Source: Nitrospirota bacterium
GTDB taxonomy: Bacteria > Nitrospirota > Nitrospiria > Nitrospirales > Nitrospiraceae
DNA length: 7,021 bases
Reading direction: 5' to 3'
Assembly (NCBI GenBank): GCA_004296865.1
Contig: SCVQ01000531.1
Span: forward strand, 1 to 7,021
The notes under the pieces were generated by a model, which saw nothing but the letters and a program-made list of their open reading frames with translations, searched no databases and had not been told where the DNA came from. This document shows positions 1 through 5,532 of the stretch, piece by piece. A program made the position numbers and the translations under genes. The stretch's first letter is position 1; each line of letters starts with the position of its first letter.

Positions 1-52
1 GTCCATCCACCTCGACCGAGGCGCGGCTGACCCGCTGAATCACAGCTCTCAT
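1..52 (-). CDS. dtd: D-aminoacyl-tRNA deacylase, N-terminal fragment
   Basis: Only the first 17 codons are present; the gene runs off the left edge. They read MRAVIQRVSRASVEVDG, which closely matches the conserved N-terminus of Dtd (E. coli begins MIALIQRVTRASVTVEG). Dtd hydrolyses D-amino acids from mischarged tRNAs in the cytoplasm, a translation quality-control step. The start is the ATG at 52-50 because the family homology begins there. No Shine-Dalgarno sequence is visible just upstream. It follows ogt on the same strand after a 94-base gap that holds an imperfect inverted repeat, so it is probably the last gene seen of the pilZ-murJ-ogt run. The identification rests on a short but highly characteristic stretch. 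Confidence 0.8.
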   Translation of the reverse strand, partial: MRAVIQRVSRASVEVDG

Positions 53-62
53 CGTGGCACCG

Positions 63-145
63 AAGAGCTTATGGCGTATGGCTAGAAAACATGGGATCGT
101 CCAATGTGATTTCTTCCTGCCATATGCTATATGCCATAGGCTCTT
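63..145. repeat. Imperfect inverted repeat between ogt and dtd
   Basis: The arm at 63-77 (AAGAGCTTATGGCGT) matches the reverse complement of 131-145 (AAGAGCCTATGGCAT) at 13 of 15 positions. The inner part of the right arm carries extra copies of the TATGGC/ATAGC unit, so the element looks built from short ATGGC-type units. The loop is about 53 bases. It fills the ogt-dtd gap almost completely, and its right arm abuts the tandem TAA TAA stop of ogt. It could be an RNA processing or folding element between the two genes, or a dispersed intergenic repeat. No T-tract makes it a clear terminator. Confidence 0.5.
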
Positions 146-146
146 A

Positions 147-671
147 TTAGCTCTTCAGTTGGGATAGCGTGCCCTCCAGCGCCAGAAGACGGCGCTTGGC
201 CTTCAGGCCGCAGGAAAACCCGCCCAGCGAGCCGTCGTGGGCGACGACCCGATGGCAGGGAACCATAATAGGAACGGGGTTCGCCCCTAAGGCCAGTCCC
301 ACCGCCCGGGCATAGTGCTGTCCCCCGATCTTCGCCGCCACCCACTTGTACGAACGCACCCGTCCATAGGGAATGCGCAGGGTCGCCTGCCAGACCAGCC
401 GCTGAAAAGGGGTCCCGATCGAGAGATCGACCGGAAAGTCCAGGGTACTGCGCTTGCCTTCCAGAAACGCGATGAGTTGCTTCTGGGCCTCGCGCAAGAT
501 CTGTTCGTTCGCTCCCGCCGGCTTGGCCATTTTCCATGGGCCGATCTCCGCCTCGACCGCCAGGCGTGACGGTTGCGGCAACACGATCCGGCAGATTCCG
601 GGGCGATCCTCGGATACTGCGATCCCCATCCAGCCCCAGGCCGTCTCGAAAATCGTGACGGCGTGATGCAT
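147..671 (-). CDS. ogt: Methylated-DNA--protein-cysteine S-methyltransferase (MGMT/Ogt family)
   Basis: This is a suicide DNA-repair enzyme that moves the alkyl group of O6-alkylguanine (and O4-alkylthymine) onto its own cysteine. With the chosen start the protein has 174 residues. The active site PCHRVV is at 138-143, with acceptor Cys139. It is preceded by the DNA-recognition helix-turn-helix around ARAVGLALGANP (121-132) and by the YGRVRSY segment (102-108), all hallmarks of the family. The frame is open to a GTG at 767 that overlaps the murJ stop as GTGA and would give 206 residues. The extra 32 residues (rich in R, T and S) resemble nothing known, and family homology begins near FETAWGWMG, so the ATG at 671-669 is preferred. 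No clear ribosome site decides this. The ATG lies inside a short direct repeat. The gene ends in tandem TAA TAA. Confidence 0.92.
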   Translation of the reverse strand: MHHAVTIFETAWGWMGIAVSEDRPGICRIVLPQPSRLAVEAEIGPWKMAKPAGANEQILREAQKQLIAFLEGKRSTLDFPVDLSIGTPFQRLVWQATLRIPYGRVRSYKWVAAKIGGQHYARAVGLALGANPVPIMVPCHRVVAHDGSLGGFSCGLKAKRRLLALEGTLSQLKS

Positions 672-683
672 GACGCGTGATGC
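661..683. repeat. Short direct repeat at the ogt start
   Basis: GCGTGATGC occurs at 661-669 and again at 675-683, with a related TGCATGAC between. The unit recalls the short mosaic GCGTGATGC/ATGACGC repeats scattered between genes in some environmental bacteria. It covers the likely start codon of ogt (669-671), so the first residues of Ogt (MHHAV) are encoded by repeat sequence. Genome copy number cannot be judged from this window. Confidence 0.45.
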
Positions 684-763
684 GTAAGGAGGCACCGTCG
701 CTGAAGATCGTTGAGTTGTTGTTCGTGCTCGCCTGGTCTTCATCGCATACAAGCCTGGACGTT

Positions 764-2431
764 TCACTCTTTGCGCTCACTTTCGCTCACGTCGCTCATT
801 GTTCGTTCTGCGCGCCCCGCCTCACGCTTCACTCCTATCCGTCGCCTCACCATCCCCCACACAACTTCCAGTTCTTCGGATCGCATCACCGCATGGACGC
901 CGAAGTAGCCCGTCATGCTCAAGCCAACCCCGACGAACAACATGACGGTCTTGGCGATCCAGTCTCCCTGATGCGTCCAGACCGCCGCACCGGCCACCCA
1001 GGCGGAGGCCAGGACCACTGGCACGGTGGCCACGAGCACGCGCGCGGCCGACCGTCCGACGGAGCGCCAGTCGATCCCGCCCAGCCGCCGGTTCAGCACC
1101 GTCACGAGGATGCCCCCGTTCAGCATCGACGCCAGCGCGGTGGCCAGGGCCAAGCCGGCGTGACGGAGCGGTCCCATCAACAGAAGCGACAGCAGGATGT
1201 TCGCCCCCACCGCCGCGACCGCCGCCAGCGCCGGCGTCCTCGTATCCTGCAGGGAGTAGAAGGCCGCCACGATGATCCGCACCGACGCGAAGGCCCAGAG
1301 GCCCACGGCGTAGCAAAACACCGCCGTCGCCGTCGCGGCCGTGTCCGCGGCGGTGAAGGTCCCGTGTTCGAAGAACAGATGCACGATCGGCTGCCGCAAC
1401 AGAATGAGCCCCAGCATGGCCGGGAGAATGATGAACAGAATCATCCGCAGGCCGAAGGCCAACGTGACACGCAACTCGTCCAGCGACCCGCGCGCGGCTT
1501 GTTGGGACAACGTCGGCAGGATCGCCGTGGCCAGCGCGACGCCGAAGATGCCCAGCGGAAATTGAATGAGCCGCATGCCGTAGAACAGGTAGGTGGGGGC
1601 CCCCGCAAAGAACGAGGCCAGGATCGTACTGACCGTGATGTTGACTTGCGTCACCGACATGCCCAGCAACGAGGGCACCAGCAACAGCCCGATCCGCTTC
1701 ACGCCGGGATGGCCCGGCTCGAACCGCCAGCCGAAGAGCAGCCCTCGACGACGGAGCCCCGGCAGCTGCATGAGGAACTGCGCCGCACCCCCGATCACCA
1801 CTCCGATGGCGACGCCGTGGATGGGCTCGGCCAAGAGCGGCGCAAGCAGAAACGCGGCGGCAATGATGCAGACGTTGAAGATCACCGGGGACAGGGCGGG
1901 CGCCGCGAAGGCGCGGACCGAGTTCAGCACCCCCATCGCCAGGGCCGCCAGGCTGATGAACAGAAGATAGGGAAACATGATCTGGGTCAGGAGCGTCGTC
2001 ATTGCGAGGCGGGCAGGATCTGCGTGGAATCCCGGAGCGAGCAGCCAGACGATCGCGGGGGACGCCAGAATCCCCACCAGAGTGACGGCGATCAGGATCG
2101 TCAGCAGGGTGGTGAAAACCGCGCTGGCCAGCTCCCAGGCATCCCGCTTGGCGCGCAGTGTATGGTATTCGGTAAAGACCGGCACGAAAGCCGAGGACAT
2201 CGAGCCTTCGGCGAAGAGTTCGCGCAGCAGGTTGGGGATGCGGTAGGCGACGAAGAACGCGTCGGCTGCCGGCGTCGCGCCGAAGAGACGGGCCAGGACC
2301 ATGTCGCGGATGAAGCCGAGGATGCGGCTGGAAAACGTGGCTGCGCCGATCAGGCCGGCGGCCTTGACGACCGTGTGGTTTTCGTCCTGCGCTGGGACAG
2401 GCGCTCCAGGCAGGCTGGCAGGGTCGGGCAT
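764..2431 (-). CDS. murJ: Lipid II flippase MurJ (MviN)
   Basis: MurJ flips the peptidoglycan precursor lipid II across the inner membrane for cell-wall synthesis (MOP superfamily). From the ATG at 2431 the protein is 555 residues, a little longer than the usual 510-530, with about 14 hydrophobic segments. The N-terminal block at about 30-90 aligns closely with E. coli MurJ: SSRILGFIRD gives Arg36, Arg42 and Asp43, ADAFF gives Asp57, and NLLRELFAEG gives Arg70. GMRLIQFPLG supplies Arg287 (E. coli Arg270). These are the cavity residues required for flipping. The frame stays open upstream into pilZ, but conserved sequence starts only after this Met. No Shine-Dalgarno is seen; a TACAAT hexamer at 2445-2440 sits eight bases before the ATG. 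The last 20 or so residues are hydrophilic and encoded by a TGAGCG repeat. Confidence 0.95.
   Translation of the reverse strand: MPDPASLPGAPVPAQDENHTVVKAAGLIGAATFSSRILGFIRDMVLARLFGATPAADAFFVAYRIPNLLRELFAEGSMSSAFVPVFTEYHTLRAKRDAWELASAVFTTLLTILIAVTLVGILASPAIVWLLAPGFHADPARLAMTTLLTQIMFPYLLFISLAALAMGVLNSVRAFAAPALSPVIFNVCIIAAAFLLAPLLAEPIHGVAIGVVIGGAAQFLMQLPGLRRRGLLFGWRFEPGHPGVKRIGLLLVPSLLGMSVTQVNITVSTILASFFAGAPTYLFYGMRLIQFPLGIFGVALATAILPTLSQQAARGSLDELRVTLAFGLRMILFIILPAMLGLILLRQPIVHLFFEHGTFTAADTAATATAVFCYAVGLWAFASVRIIVAAFYSLQDTRTPALAAVAAVGANILLSLLLMGPLRHAGLALATALASMLNGGILVTVLNRRLGGIDWRSVGRSAARVLVATVPVVLASAWVAGAAVWTHQGDWIAKTVMLFVGVGLSMTGYFGVHAVMRSEELEVVWGMVRRRIGVKREAGRAERTMSDVSESERKE
774..798. repeat. 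Triplicated CGCTCA/TGAGCG in the murJ tail
   Basis: CGCTCA occurs at 774-779, 784-789 and 793-798, which is TGAGCG read in the gene direction. These copies encode the acidic, serine-rich end of MurJ (SDVSESERKE), which lies beyond the conserved membrane core. The tail may be a recent extension produced by repeat sequence at the gene end. Confidence 0.4.
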
Positions 2432-2553
2432 TGCCGCGGATTGTAGCCGAACCGCTCCGCTCCGTCTACCGCCTTGCAAGCGGCCACACCGGGCCGCGGA
2501 TGGTTGAGCCGCTCTTCGACCGTCCTTCGTGCTCTCTATGAGACTGGATTCCA

Positions 2554-2913
2554 CTACTTGGCATAGACGTACTGAACCAGCCGTTCCTGATCGCAGCTCC
2601 CGATTCCCGTGAATTTCATGCTCACCTGGGCTGTCTGATCCGCCTGCGCTTTCACCCGGACCACCTGGGCTCGAGCGGCGACGATCCCGTCCGGCAGCCC
2701 GATCCGGACGGACAGCGCGTCCCCCACGTGCACGGGACTGGCGGTTGCGACCCGGAGGCCGCCGCCACACAAGTTGAGCGCGGTCGAACGCAGGCTGTCC
2801 GGTATGTGCTCGCGGTCGGACCAGCAGGACAGGGGCAACACCGTGTCGATGCGGACATGTTCACGGAGATCCACGCCTGACCGGCCGGTAGACGTTCCAT
2901 GACATTGACTCAT
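2554..2913 (-). CDS. PilZ-domain protein with variant c-di-GMP motif
   Basis: This is a 119-residue cytoplasmic protein made of a single PilZ domain, the usual cyclic di-GMP receptor fold. It shows the RxxxR element as REHVR (17-21). The second element, normally (D/N)xSxxG, reads NLCGGG (47-52), so the usual Ser is Cys49. The beta-barrel pattern continues with VGDALSVRIGLP (63-74), ARAQVVRV (80-87) and the ending FTGIGSCDQERLVQYVYAK typical of these domains. It is the first gene of the minus-strand run, 122 bases upstream of murJ, which suggests a link between second-messenger signalling and envelope work; that is inference. The ATG at 2913 is the first in frame and has only a weak AAGTGA upstream. 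Ligand binding may be altered by the Ser-to-Cys change. Confidence 0.85.
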   Translation of the reverse strand: MSQCHGTSTGRSGVDLREHVRIDTVLPLSCWSDREHIPDSLRSTALNLCGGGLRVATASPVHVGDALSVRIGLPDGIVAARAQVVRVKAQADQTAQVSMKFTGIGSCDQERLVQYVYAK

Positions 2914-2955
2914 GACGTCACTTTTTCATAAGGGGTACTTCACCAACCTCGCATT

Positions 2956-2986
2956 CCTGGGGGAGCCTCCATACCCAGGACTCCCC
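2956..2986. other. Alternative hairpins upstream of pilZ
   Basis: CCTGGG (2956-2961) pairs with CCCAGG (2974-2979). The overlapping GGGGAG (2960-2965) pairs with CTCCCC (2981-2986). The two stems exclude each other. They lie 43 bases upstream of the pilZ start and would be in its leader if transcription starts further up. No T-tract follows on either strand. Confidence 0.35.
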
Positions 2987-2998
2987 TCTTCATCGTCC

Positions 2999-3019
2999 GG
3001 TCAACGATAAAACTTGACC
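2999..3019. promoter_or_regulatory. Palindrome, possible operator
   Basis: A perfect inverted repeat GGTCAA-N9-TTGACC lies in the space between pilZ (minus strand) and the plus-strand genes. A 21-base footprint between diverging genes fits a dimeric regulator site. TTGACC could also be read as a -35 on either strand, but no convincing -10 is found at 16-18 bases, so neither promoter is called. Confidence 0.3.
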
Positions 3020-3084
3020 CCTTGGCATAATTCTCAGCCCGGCCAACCCGTTATGGGTTACGAAGGACCCACAGGTTCACAAAA

Positions 3085-3236
3085 GTGAAAAAGAGGCGAC
3101 AGGCCATCACGAAGGACGAAGCAGCCAAGGCGAGAGAAGCCGATTACGGGCCACTAGCAAGGGGAACCTGGCAGAGATCTACATGCGCATCGATCACCGC
3201 CTTCAGACTCACGTCATCCACCCGGCGATCCCCTGA
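3085..3236 (+). pseudogene. Small hypothetical reading frame with apparent frameshift
   Basis: From the GTG at 3085 the frame reads VKKRRQAITKDEAAKAREAD and on to YGPLARG, which looks like a natural, charged, helical N-terminus. It then turns into improbable sequence. In the -1 frame, from AAC at 3165, the reading NLAEIYMRIDHRLQTHV to IHPAIP and a TGA at 3234-3236 looks natural and has mostly G or C third positions. Adding one G to the GGGG run at 3161-3164 would join the halves into a 50-residue protein. No family is recognised. There is no good ribosome site; the TGA of an 11-codon frame from the ATG at 3053 overlaps the GTG. It may be a decayed gene, a sequencing slip in the G run, or chance. 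The rest of the 2914-3352 gap holds only the palindromes and the promoter noted here. Confidence 0.4.
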
Positions 3237-3290
3237 TCGACATATCACCTGGACCTGTGAGGATCCGGAGGAGAGCCCCCCTCTCTCCGC

Positions 3291-3320
3291 TTGACACCAT
3301 GCTCGCGGACGGCCTAGCCT
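3291..3320 (+). promoter_or_regulatory. Possible sigma-70 promoter for the lipoprotein-pstS pair
   Basis: TTGACA at 3291-3296 is a perfect -35 hexamer. TAGCCT at 3315-3320 is a poor -10 (three of six) after an 18-base spacer. Transcription would start near 3327, giving a leader of about 26 bases before the lipoprotein ATG. A GGAGAG/CTCTCC hairpin (3270-3288) sits directly upstream. The -10 is weak, so this is tentative. Confidence 0.35.
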
Positions 3321-3352
3321 GGCCGTCGCCAGAGTTGATAGCCGGAGGGTGC

Positions 3353-3868
3353 ATGACGATGAAGACTGCGAGCATGGCTTGCCTGCTCTCACTATGGATG
3401 GCCGCATTCCTTCTCAGCGGTTGCGGGGCGATCCAACAGGCCTCGCGAGAACGGACCGCCGCCCGAATCGACGAGGCGATCGCCCGCTACCATGCGGAGG
3501 CGGCACGGGTCCGCCCGGGCGATTCCAAGGAGAAGGTGCTGGCCCTCCTGCAACCGACGCAATTCGAACTCCAGAGCAACGAGATCAGGCCGCCGGAAGC
3601 CGTACCCACGCAGACCGATTCGGGCAAAGACAGCCTCATCGAAATTTACTTTTTTCGATCCAGCCGGCATCCCGACGAAGGAAGCACCGACCGCCAGGGC
3701 TTCCCGCTCCCCGACAACTTCACACCCTATATTTTTACGGACGGGGTCCTCACGGGAACAGGCTGGACGGCCTTGCTCTCACTCAACATTCGAAAACCCG
3801 ACTCCCATCCCAGGGCCGAGCCTCAACCGCTCTGCAAGCAAATGGCTCCTCTGGCCGGCTGCTTCTGA
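3353..3868 (+). CDS. Outer-membrane lipoprotein, BamE/SmpA-like
   Basis: This is a 171-residue lipoprotein. The signal peptide has a hydrophobic core (about 9-21) ending in the lipobox LSGC, so Cys24 would be lipidated. Residues 27-50 form a charged helix (QQASRERTAARIDEAIARYH). VRPGDSKEKVLALL (53-66) resembles the repeat-like opening of BamE/SmpA-fold proteins (PGM-x-KxxVxxLLG). It is followed by beta-type segments IEIYFFRSSRHPDEG (96-110) and FTPYIFTDGVLTGTGW (123-138), a layout seen in small lipoproteins of this fold. The ATG at 3353 is chosen because GGAGG (3344-3348) lies four bases before it and the signal peptide follows; the frame is open upstream to 3257. A second ATG at 3359 is possible. 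pstS follows after 75 bases, probably in the same transcript. The role is unknown. Confidence 0.8.
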   Translation: MTMKTASMACLLSLWMAAFLLSGCGAIQQASRERTAARIDEAIARYHAEAARVRPGDSKEKVLALLQPTQFELQSNEIRPPEAVPTQTDSGKDSLIEIYFFRSSRHPDEGSTDRQGFPLPDNFTPYIFTDGVLTGTGWTALLSLNIRKPDSHPRAEPQPLCKQMAPLAGCF

Positions 3869-3943
3869 CCGAGCTTGTGCCGCTTCCCTCGCTTCTGTAT
3901 CATGGGGCGGTCCCTGGGAGCATTGTCGCTGGATGGAGGCATC

Positions 3944-4951
3944 ATGAGAGGGCGGGCGTGGATCTGGTTCTTGAGCATCGCCGTGGTATCGTCCCTGACC
4001 CTGCTGTCGGGCATCACGGGACAGGCCAGCGAGCGTTCCGCAATCCCCCGTGCCGTGACCCCCTACGGCAAAGCCAGCGGCGTTTCCGGGACGCTCACCA
4101 TCGTCACGGCGGACACGTTGAATCAACTGACAGGGCTCTGGGCTGAGGCATTCCGCCGACTCTATCCCGACGTCCACCTTCAGGTCGAACAAAAAGACTC
4201 CACAGCGGCGGCCGCCGCTCTGATTGAAGGCTCAGCCCAACTGGCTCCGATGTCGCGGATGATGGACGACGGTGAAATCGCCAAGTTTGAAGCCAAATAT
4301 GGCTATCGCCCGACTCCCTACGCGGTTGCAGTGGACGCCCTCGTGGTCTACATCAACAAGGACAATCCGCTGGAAGGGCTCACCATGGACCAGGTGAATT
4401 CCATCTTCTCGAAGACTCCCAGTTACAGTTACCGGAACATCTCGAAGTGGGGTCACCTCGACCTGGCCGGAGAGTGGGCCGACGCCCCCATCACCTTGTA
4501 TGGTCGGAACTCAGGCTCGGGCACCCATGAATTCTTCAAAGACCATGCGCTCCGGAAGGAAGACTTCAAAACGGGGGTGAAGGAGCAACTGGATTCCGTT
4601 GCCGTGGTCCAACGGGTGGCTGAGGATCGCTATGGCATAGGCTACAGCGGGCTGGCCGCCGCAACGTCAGGCGTGCGCATGCTTGCGCTGGCAAACGATG
4701 AATTCTCCCCCTTCGTCGAGCCGACGTCTGAGAACGTGAAGCAGCGCAAGTATGCGCTCCGCAGGTACCTCTACCTCTACGTGAATCAGGCGCCGCGTAA
4801 AGTCCTTCCGGGAGATAAGCATCTCCCCCCTGTGATCCGGGAGTTCCTCAGATATGTACACAGCCAGGAGGGACAAGCGGCCGTGGTAAAAGCCGGTTAT
4901 CTTCCGGTGGAGGACTGGATCATCGACCATGCCTTGGCCAAAGCCAGGTAA
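3944..4951 (+). CDS. pstS: PstS-type phosphate ABC transporter substrate-binding protein
   Basis: This is a periplasmic binding protein of 335 residues. Residues 1-28 are a Sec signal peptide with predicted cleavage after GQA. The mature protein opens with GTLTIVTADTLNQL (49-62) and has APMSR (101-105), where PstS proteins contact phosphate. It continues with DALVVYINKDNPL (131-143), LTMDQVNSIFS (146-156) and the signature GRNSGSGTHEFF (187-198), whose Arg188, Ser190/192 and Thr194 match the anion-binding loop. PstS captures phosphate for PstCAB, but no permease or ATPase gene is nearby, so it is an orphan here and may serve a distant transporter or sensing. The ATG at 3944 has GGAGG (3935-3939) four bases upstream and gives a clean signal peptide; an upstream start at 3875 would add 23 unrelated residues. 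A terminator-like hairpin follows. Confidence 0.88.
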   Translation: MRGRAWIWFLSIAVVSSLTLLSGITGQASERSAIPRAVTPYGKASGVSGTLTIVTADTLNQLTGLWAEAFRRLYPDVHLQVEQKDSTAAAAALIEGSAQLAPMSRMMDDGEIAKFEAKYGYRPTPYAVAVDALVVYINKDNPLEGLTMDQVNSIFSKTPSYSYRNISKWGHLDLAGEWADAPITLYGRNSGSGTHEFFKDHALRKEDFKTGVKEQLDSVAVVQRVAEDRYGIGYSGLAAATSGVRMLALANDEFSPFVEPTSENVKQRKYALRRYLYLYVNQAPRKVLPGDKHLPPVIREFLRYVHSQEGQAAVVKAGYLPVEDWIIDHALAKAR

Positions 4952-5014
4952 ATGGCGACGGGTCTTCGTTTCCTTCTGTATCTTCCCAAATTGTCTACTT
5001 ATCTTTCTGGATAC

Positions 5015-5043
5015 GCCCGCTAACCAGCCGGGCTTCTCTTCCT
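5015..5043 (+). terminator. Likely rho-independent terminator after pstS
   Basis: GCCCGCT (5015-5021) pairs with AGCCGGGC (5026-5033) across an AACC loop with one bulged C. The pyrimidine tail TTCTCTTCCT (5034-5043) follows. It lies 63 bases after the pstS stop and separates it from the sigma-54 unit. The tail is not a pure T run, so efficiency is uncertain. Confidence 0.5.
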
Positions 5044-5133
5044 TGTGATGAGTAGCCAGTCCTCCTTTCAAATACACCCGTAAATCAACGCCTTTCCAAC
5101 ACTCGCCCTTAGTACGAGAGACAACTGCCATTC

Positions 5134-5148
5134 TGGTACCGACCTTGC
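5134..5148 (+). promoter_or_regulatory. Sigma-54 (RpoN) promoter
   Basis: TGGTAC-N5-TTGC matches the -24/-12 consensus TGGCAC-N5-TTGC with one change, and the following base (T) fits TTGCW. The key GG (5135-5136) and GC (5147-5148) are separated by exactly ten bases. Transcription would begin near 5160. That leaves a leader of about 32 bases that contains the GGAGG of the first small protein gene (ATG 5192). Position, strand and spacing all agree. Sigma-54 promoters need an enhancer-binding activator; no obvious palindromic activator site was found in 4952-5130, which otherwise holds only the terminator. Confidence 0.65.
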
Positions 5149-5191
5149 TCAGTTCCGGACTAAGCCTAACGGGAGAGCAAGGAGGCCGAAG

Positions 5192-5311
5192 ATGATTATC
5201 CTGCTGCTCGCAGTCCTCGTAAGCTGGGGCCTCTGGCTCGGAACCCTGTTCGGCACTCTGGCACCCGGCGTCATGCAACTCTGGACAAATGATGAACGGG
5301 ATCGTGACTAA
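5192..5311 (+). CDS. Small single-pass membrane protein (39 aa)
   Basis: MIILLLAVLVSWGLWLGTLF begins the protein, which ends in the charged tail WTNDERDRD. Residues 2 to about 30 are hydrophobic, with small residues (GTLFGTLAPG) in the second half, so one transmembrane helix with the charged C-terminus outside the membrane core is expected. A strong site GGAGG (5181-5185) lies six bases before the ATG, and a sigma-54 promoter lies about 45 bases upstream. The second small gene starts 65 bases after its stop. It is far below usual gene-calling length, but the promoter, ribosome site and composition together support it. No family is recognised. Confidence 0.6.
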   Translation: MIILLLAVLVSWGLWLGTLFGTLAPGVMQLWTNDERDRD

Positions 5312-5376
5312 TCGACTCCTTCGAACTCGCCTCCCTCGATAAGATAGAGGCGACTCAGAAAGAGGAGGAAAGGGTC

Positions 5377-5529
5377 ATGCCATGGCTGGTCATCTACATC
5401 GGGTTCCTGTTCCCGGTTGCGCTGTTGCTGGTTGTACTGGCAACGGACTGGAGGCAGCGGCAGCATGAACAGCGCCGGGCATCCGTCCAACCGATCTCAG
5501 ACCATGTATCGGGAACGACTCCCTCTTGA
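5377..5529 (+). CDS. Small single-pass membrane protein (50 aa)
   Basis: MPWLVIYIGFLFPVALLLVV starts the protein: one transmembrane helix at about 3-23, then a basic, glutamine-rich stretch DWRQRQHEQRRA (24-35) and a polar end (SGTTPS). By the positive-inside rule the C-terminus should be cytoplasmic. AGGAGG (5363-5368) lies eight bases before the ATG, a near-ideal ribosome site. It follows the 39-residue membrane protein on the same strand and probably shares its sigma-54 promoter. The opposite-charge tails of the two (acidic and basic) invite the idea of a pair, which is inference. No known family is recognised. Confidence 0.6.
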   Translation: MPWLVIYIGFLFPVALLLVVLATDWRQRQHEQRRASVQPISDHVSGTTPS

Positions 5530-5532
5530 AAG

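Noticed and set aside
127..780. A 217-codon minus-strand frame overlapping ogt
   Set aside because: It is a shifted reading of ogt, whose own frame carries the PCHRV active site.
677..2446. A long open plus-strand frame of 589 codons opposite murJ
   Set aside because: It is full of His, Arg, Gln and Asp in low-complexity runs and is antisense to a certain murJ; this is a typical GC-rich shadow frame.
3022..3039. Possible sigma-54 site TTGGCATAATTCTCAGC
   Set aside because: The GG and GC are eleven bases apart instead of ten, and no TTGC element is present.
3160..3166. Programmed -1 ribosomal frameshift at AGGGGAA
   Set aside because: The codons AGG-GGA do not form an X-XXY-YYZ slippery site, so a base loss or sequencing slip explains the frame change better.
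3144..3407. An 87-codon minus-strand frame
   Set aside because: It is antisense to the small frameshifted frame and the lipoprotein start; it has no ribosome site and no motif.
4667..5278. A 203-codon minus-strand frame opposite the pstS end and the first small gene
   Set aside because: It shows no recognisable motifs; most of it mirrors pstS, and it covers the pstS terminator and the sigma-54 promoter.
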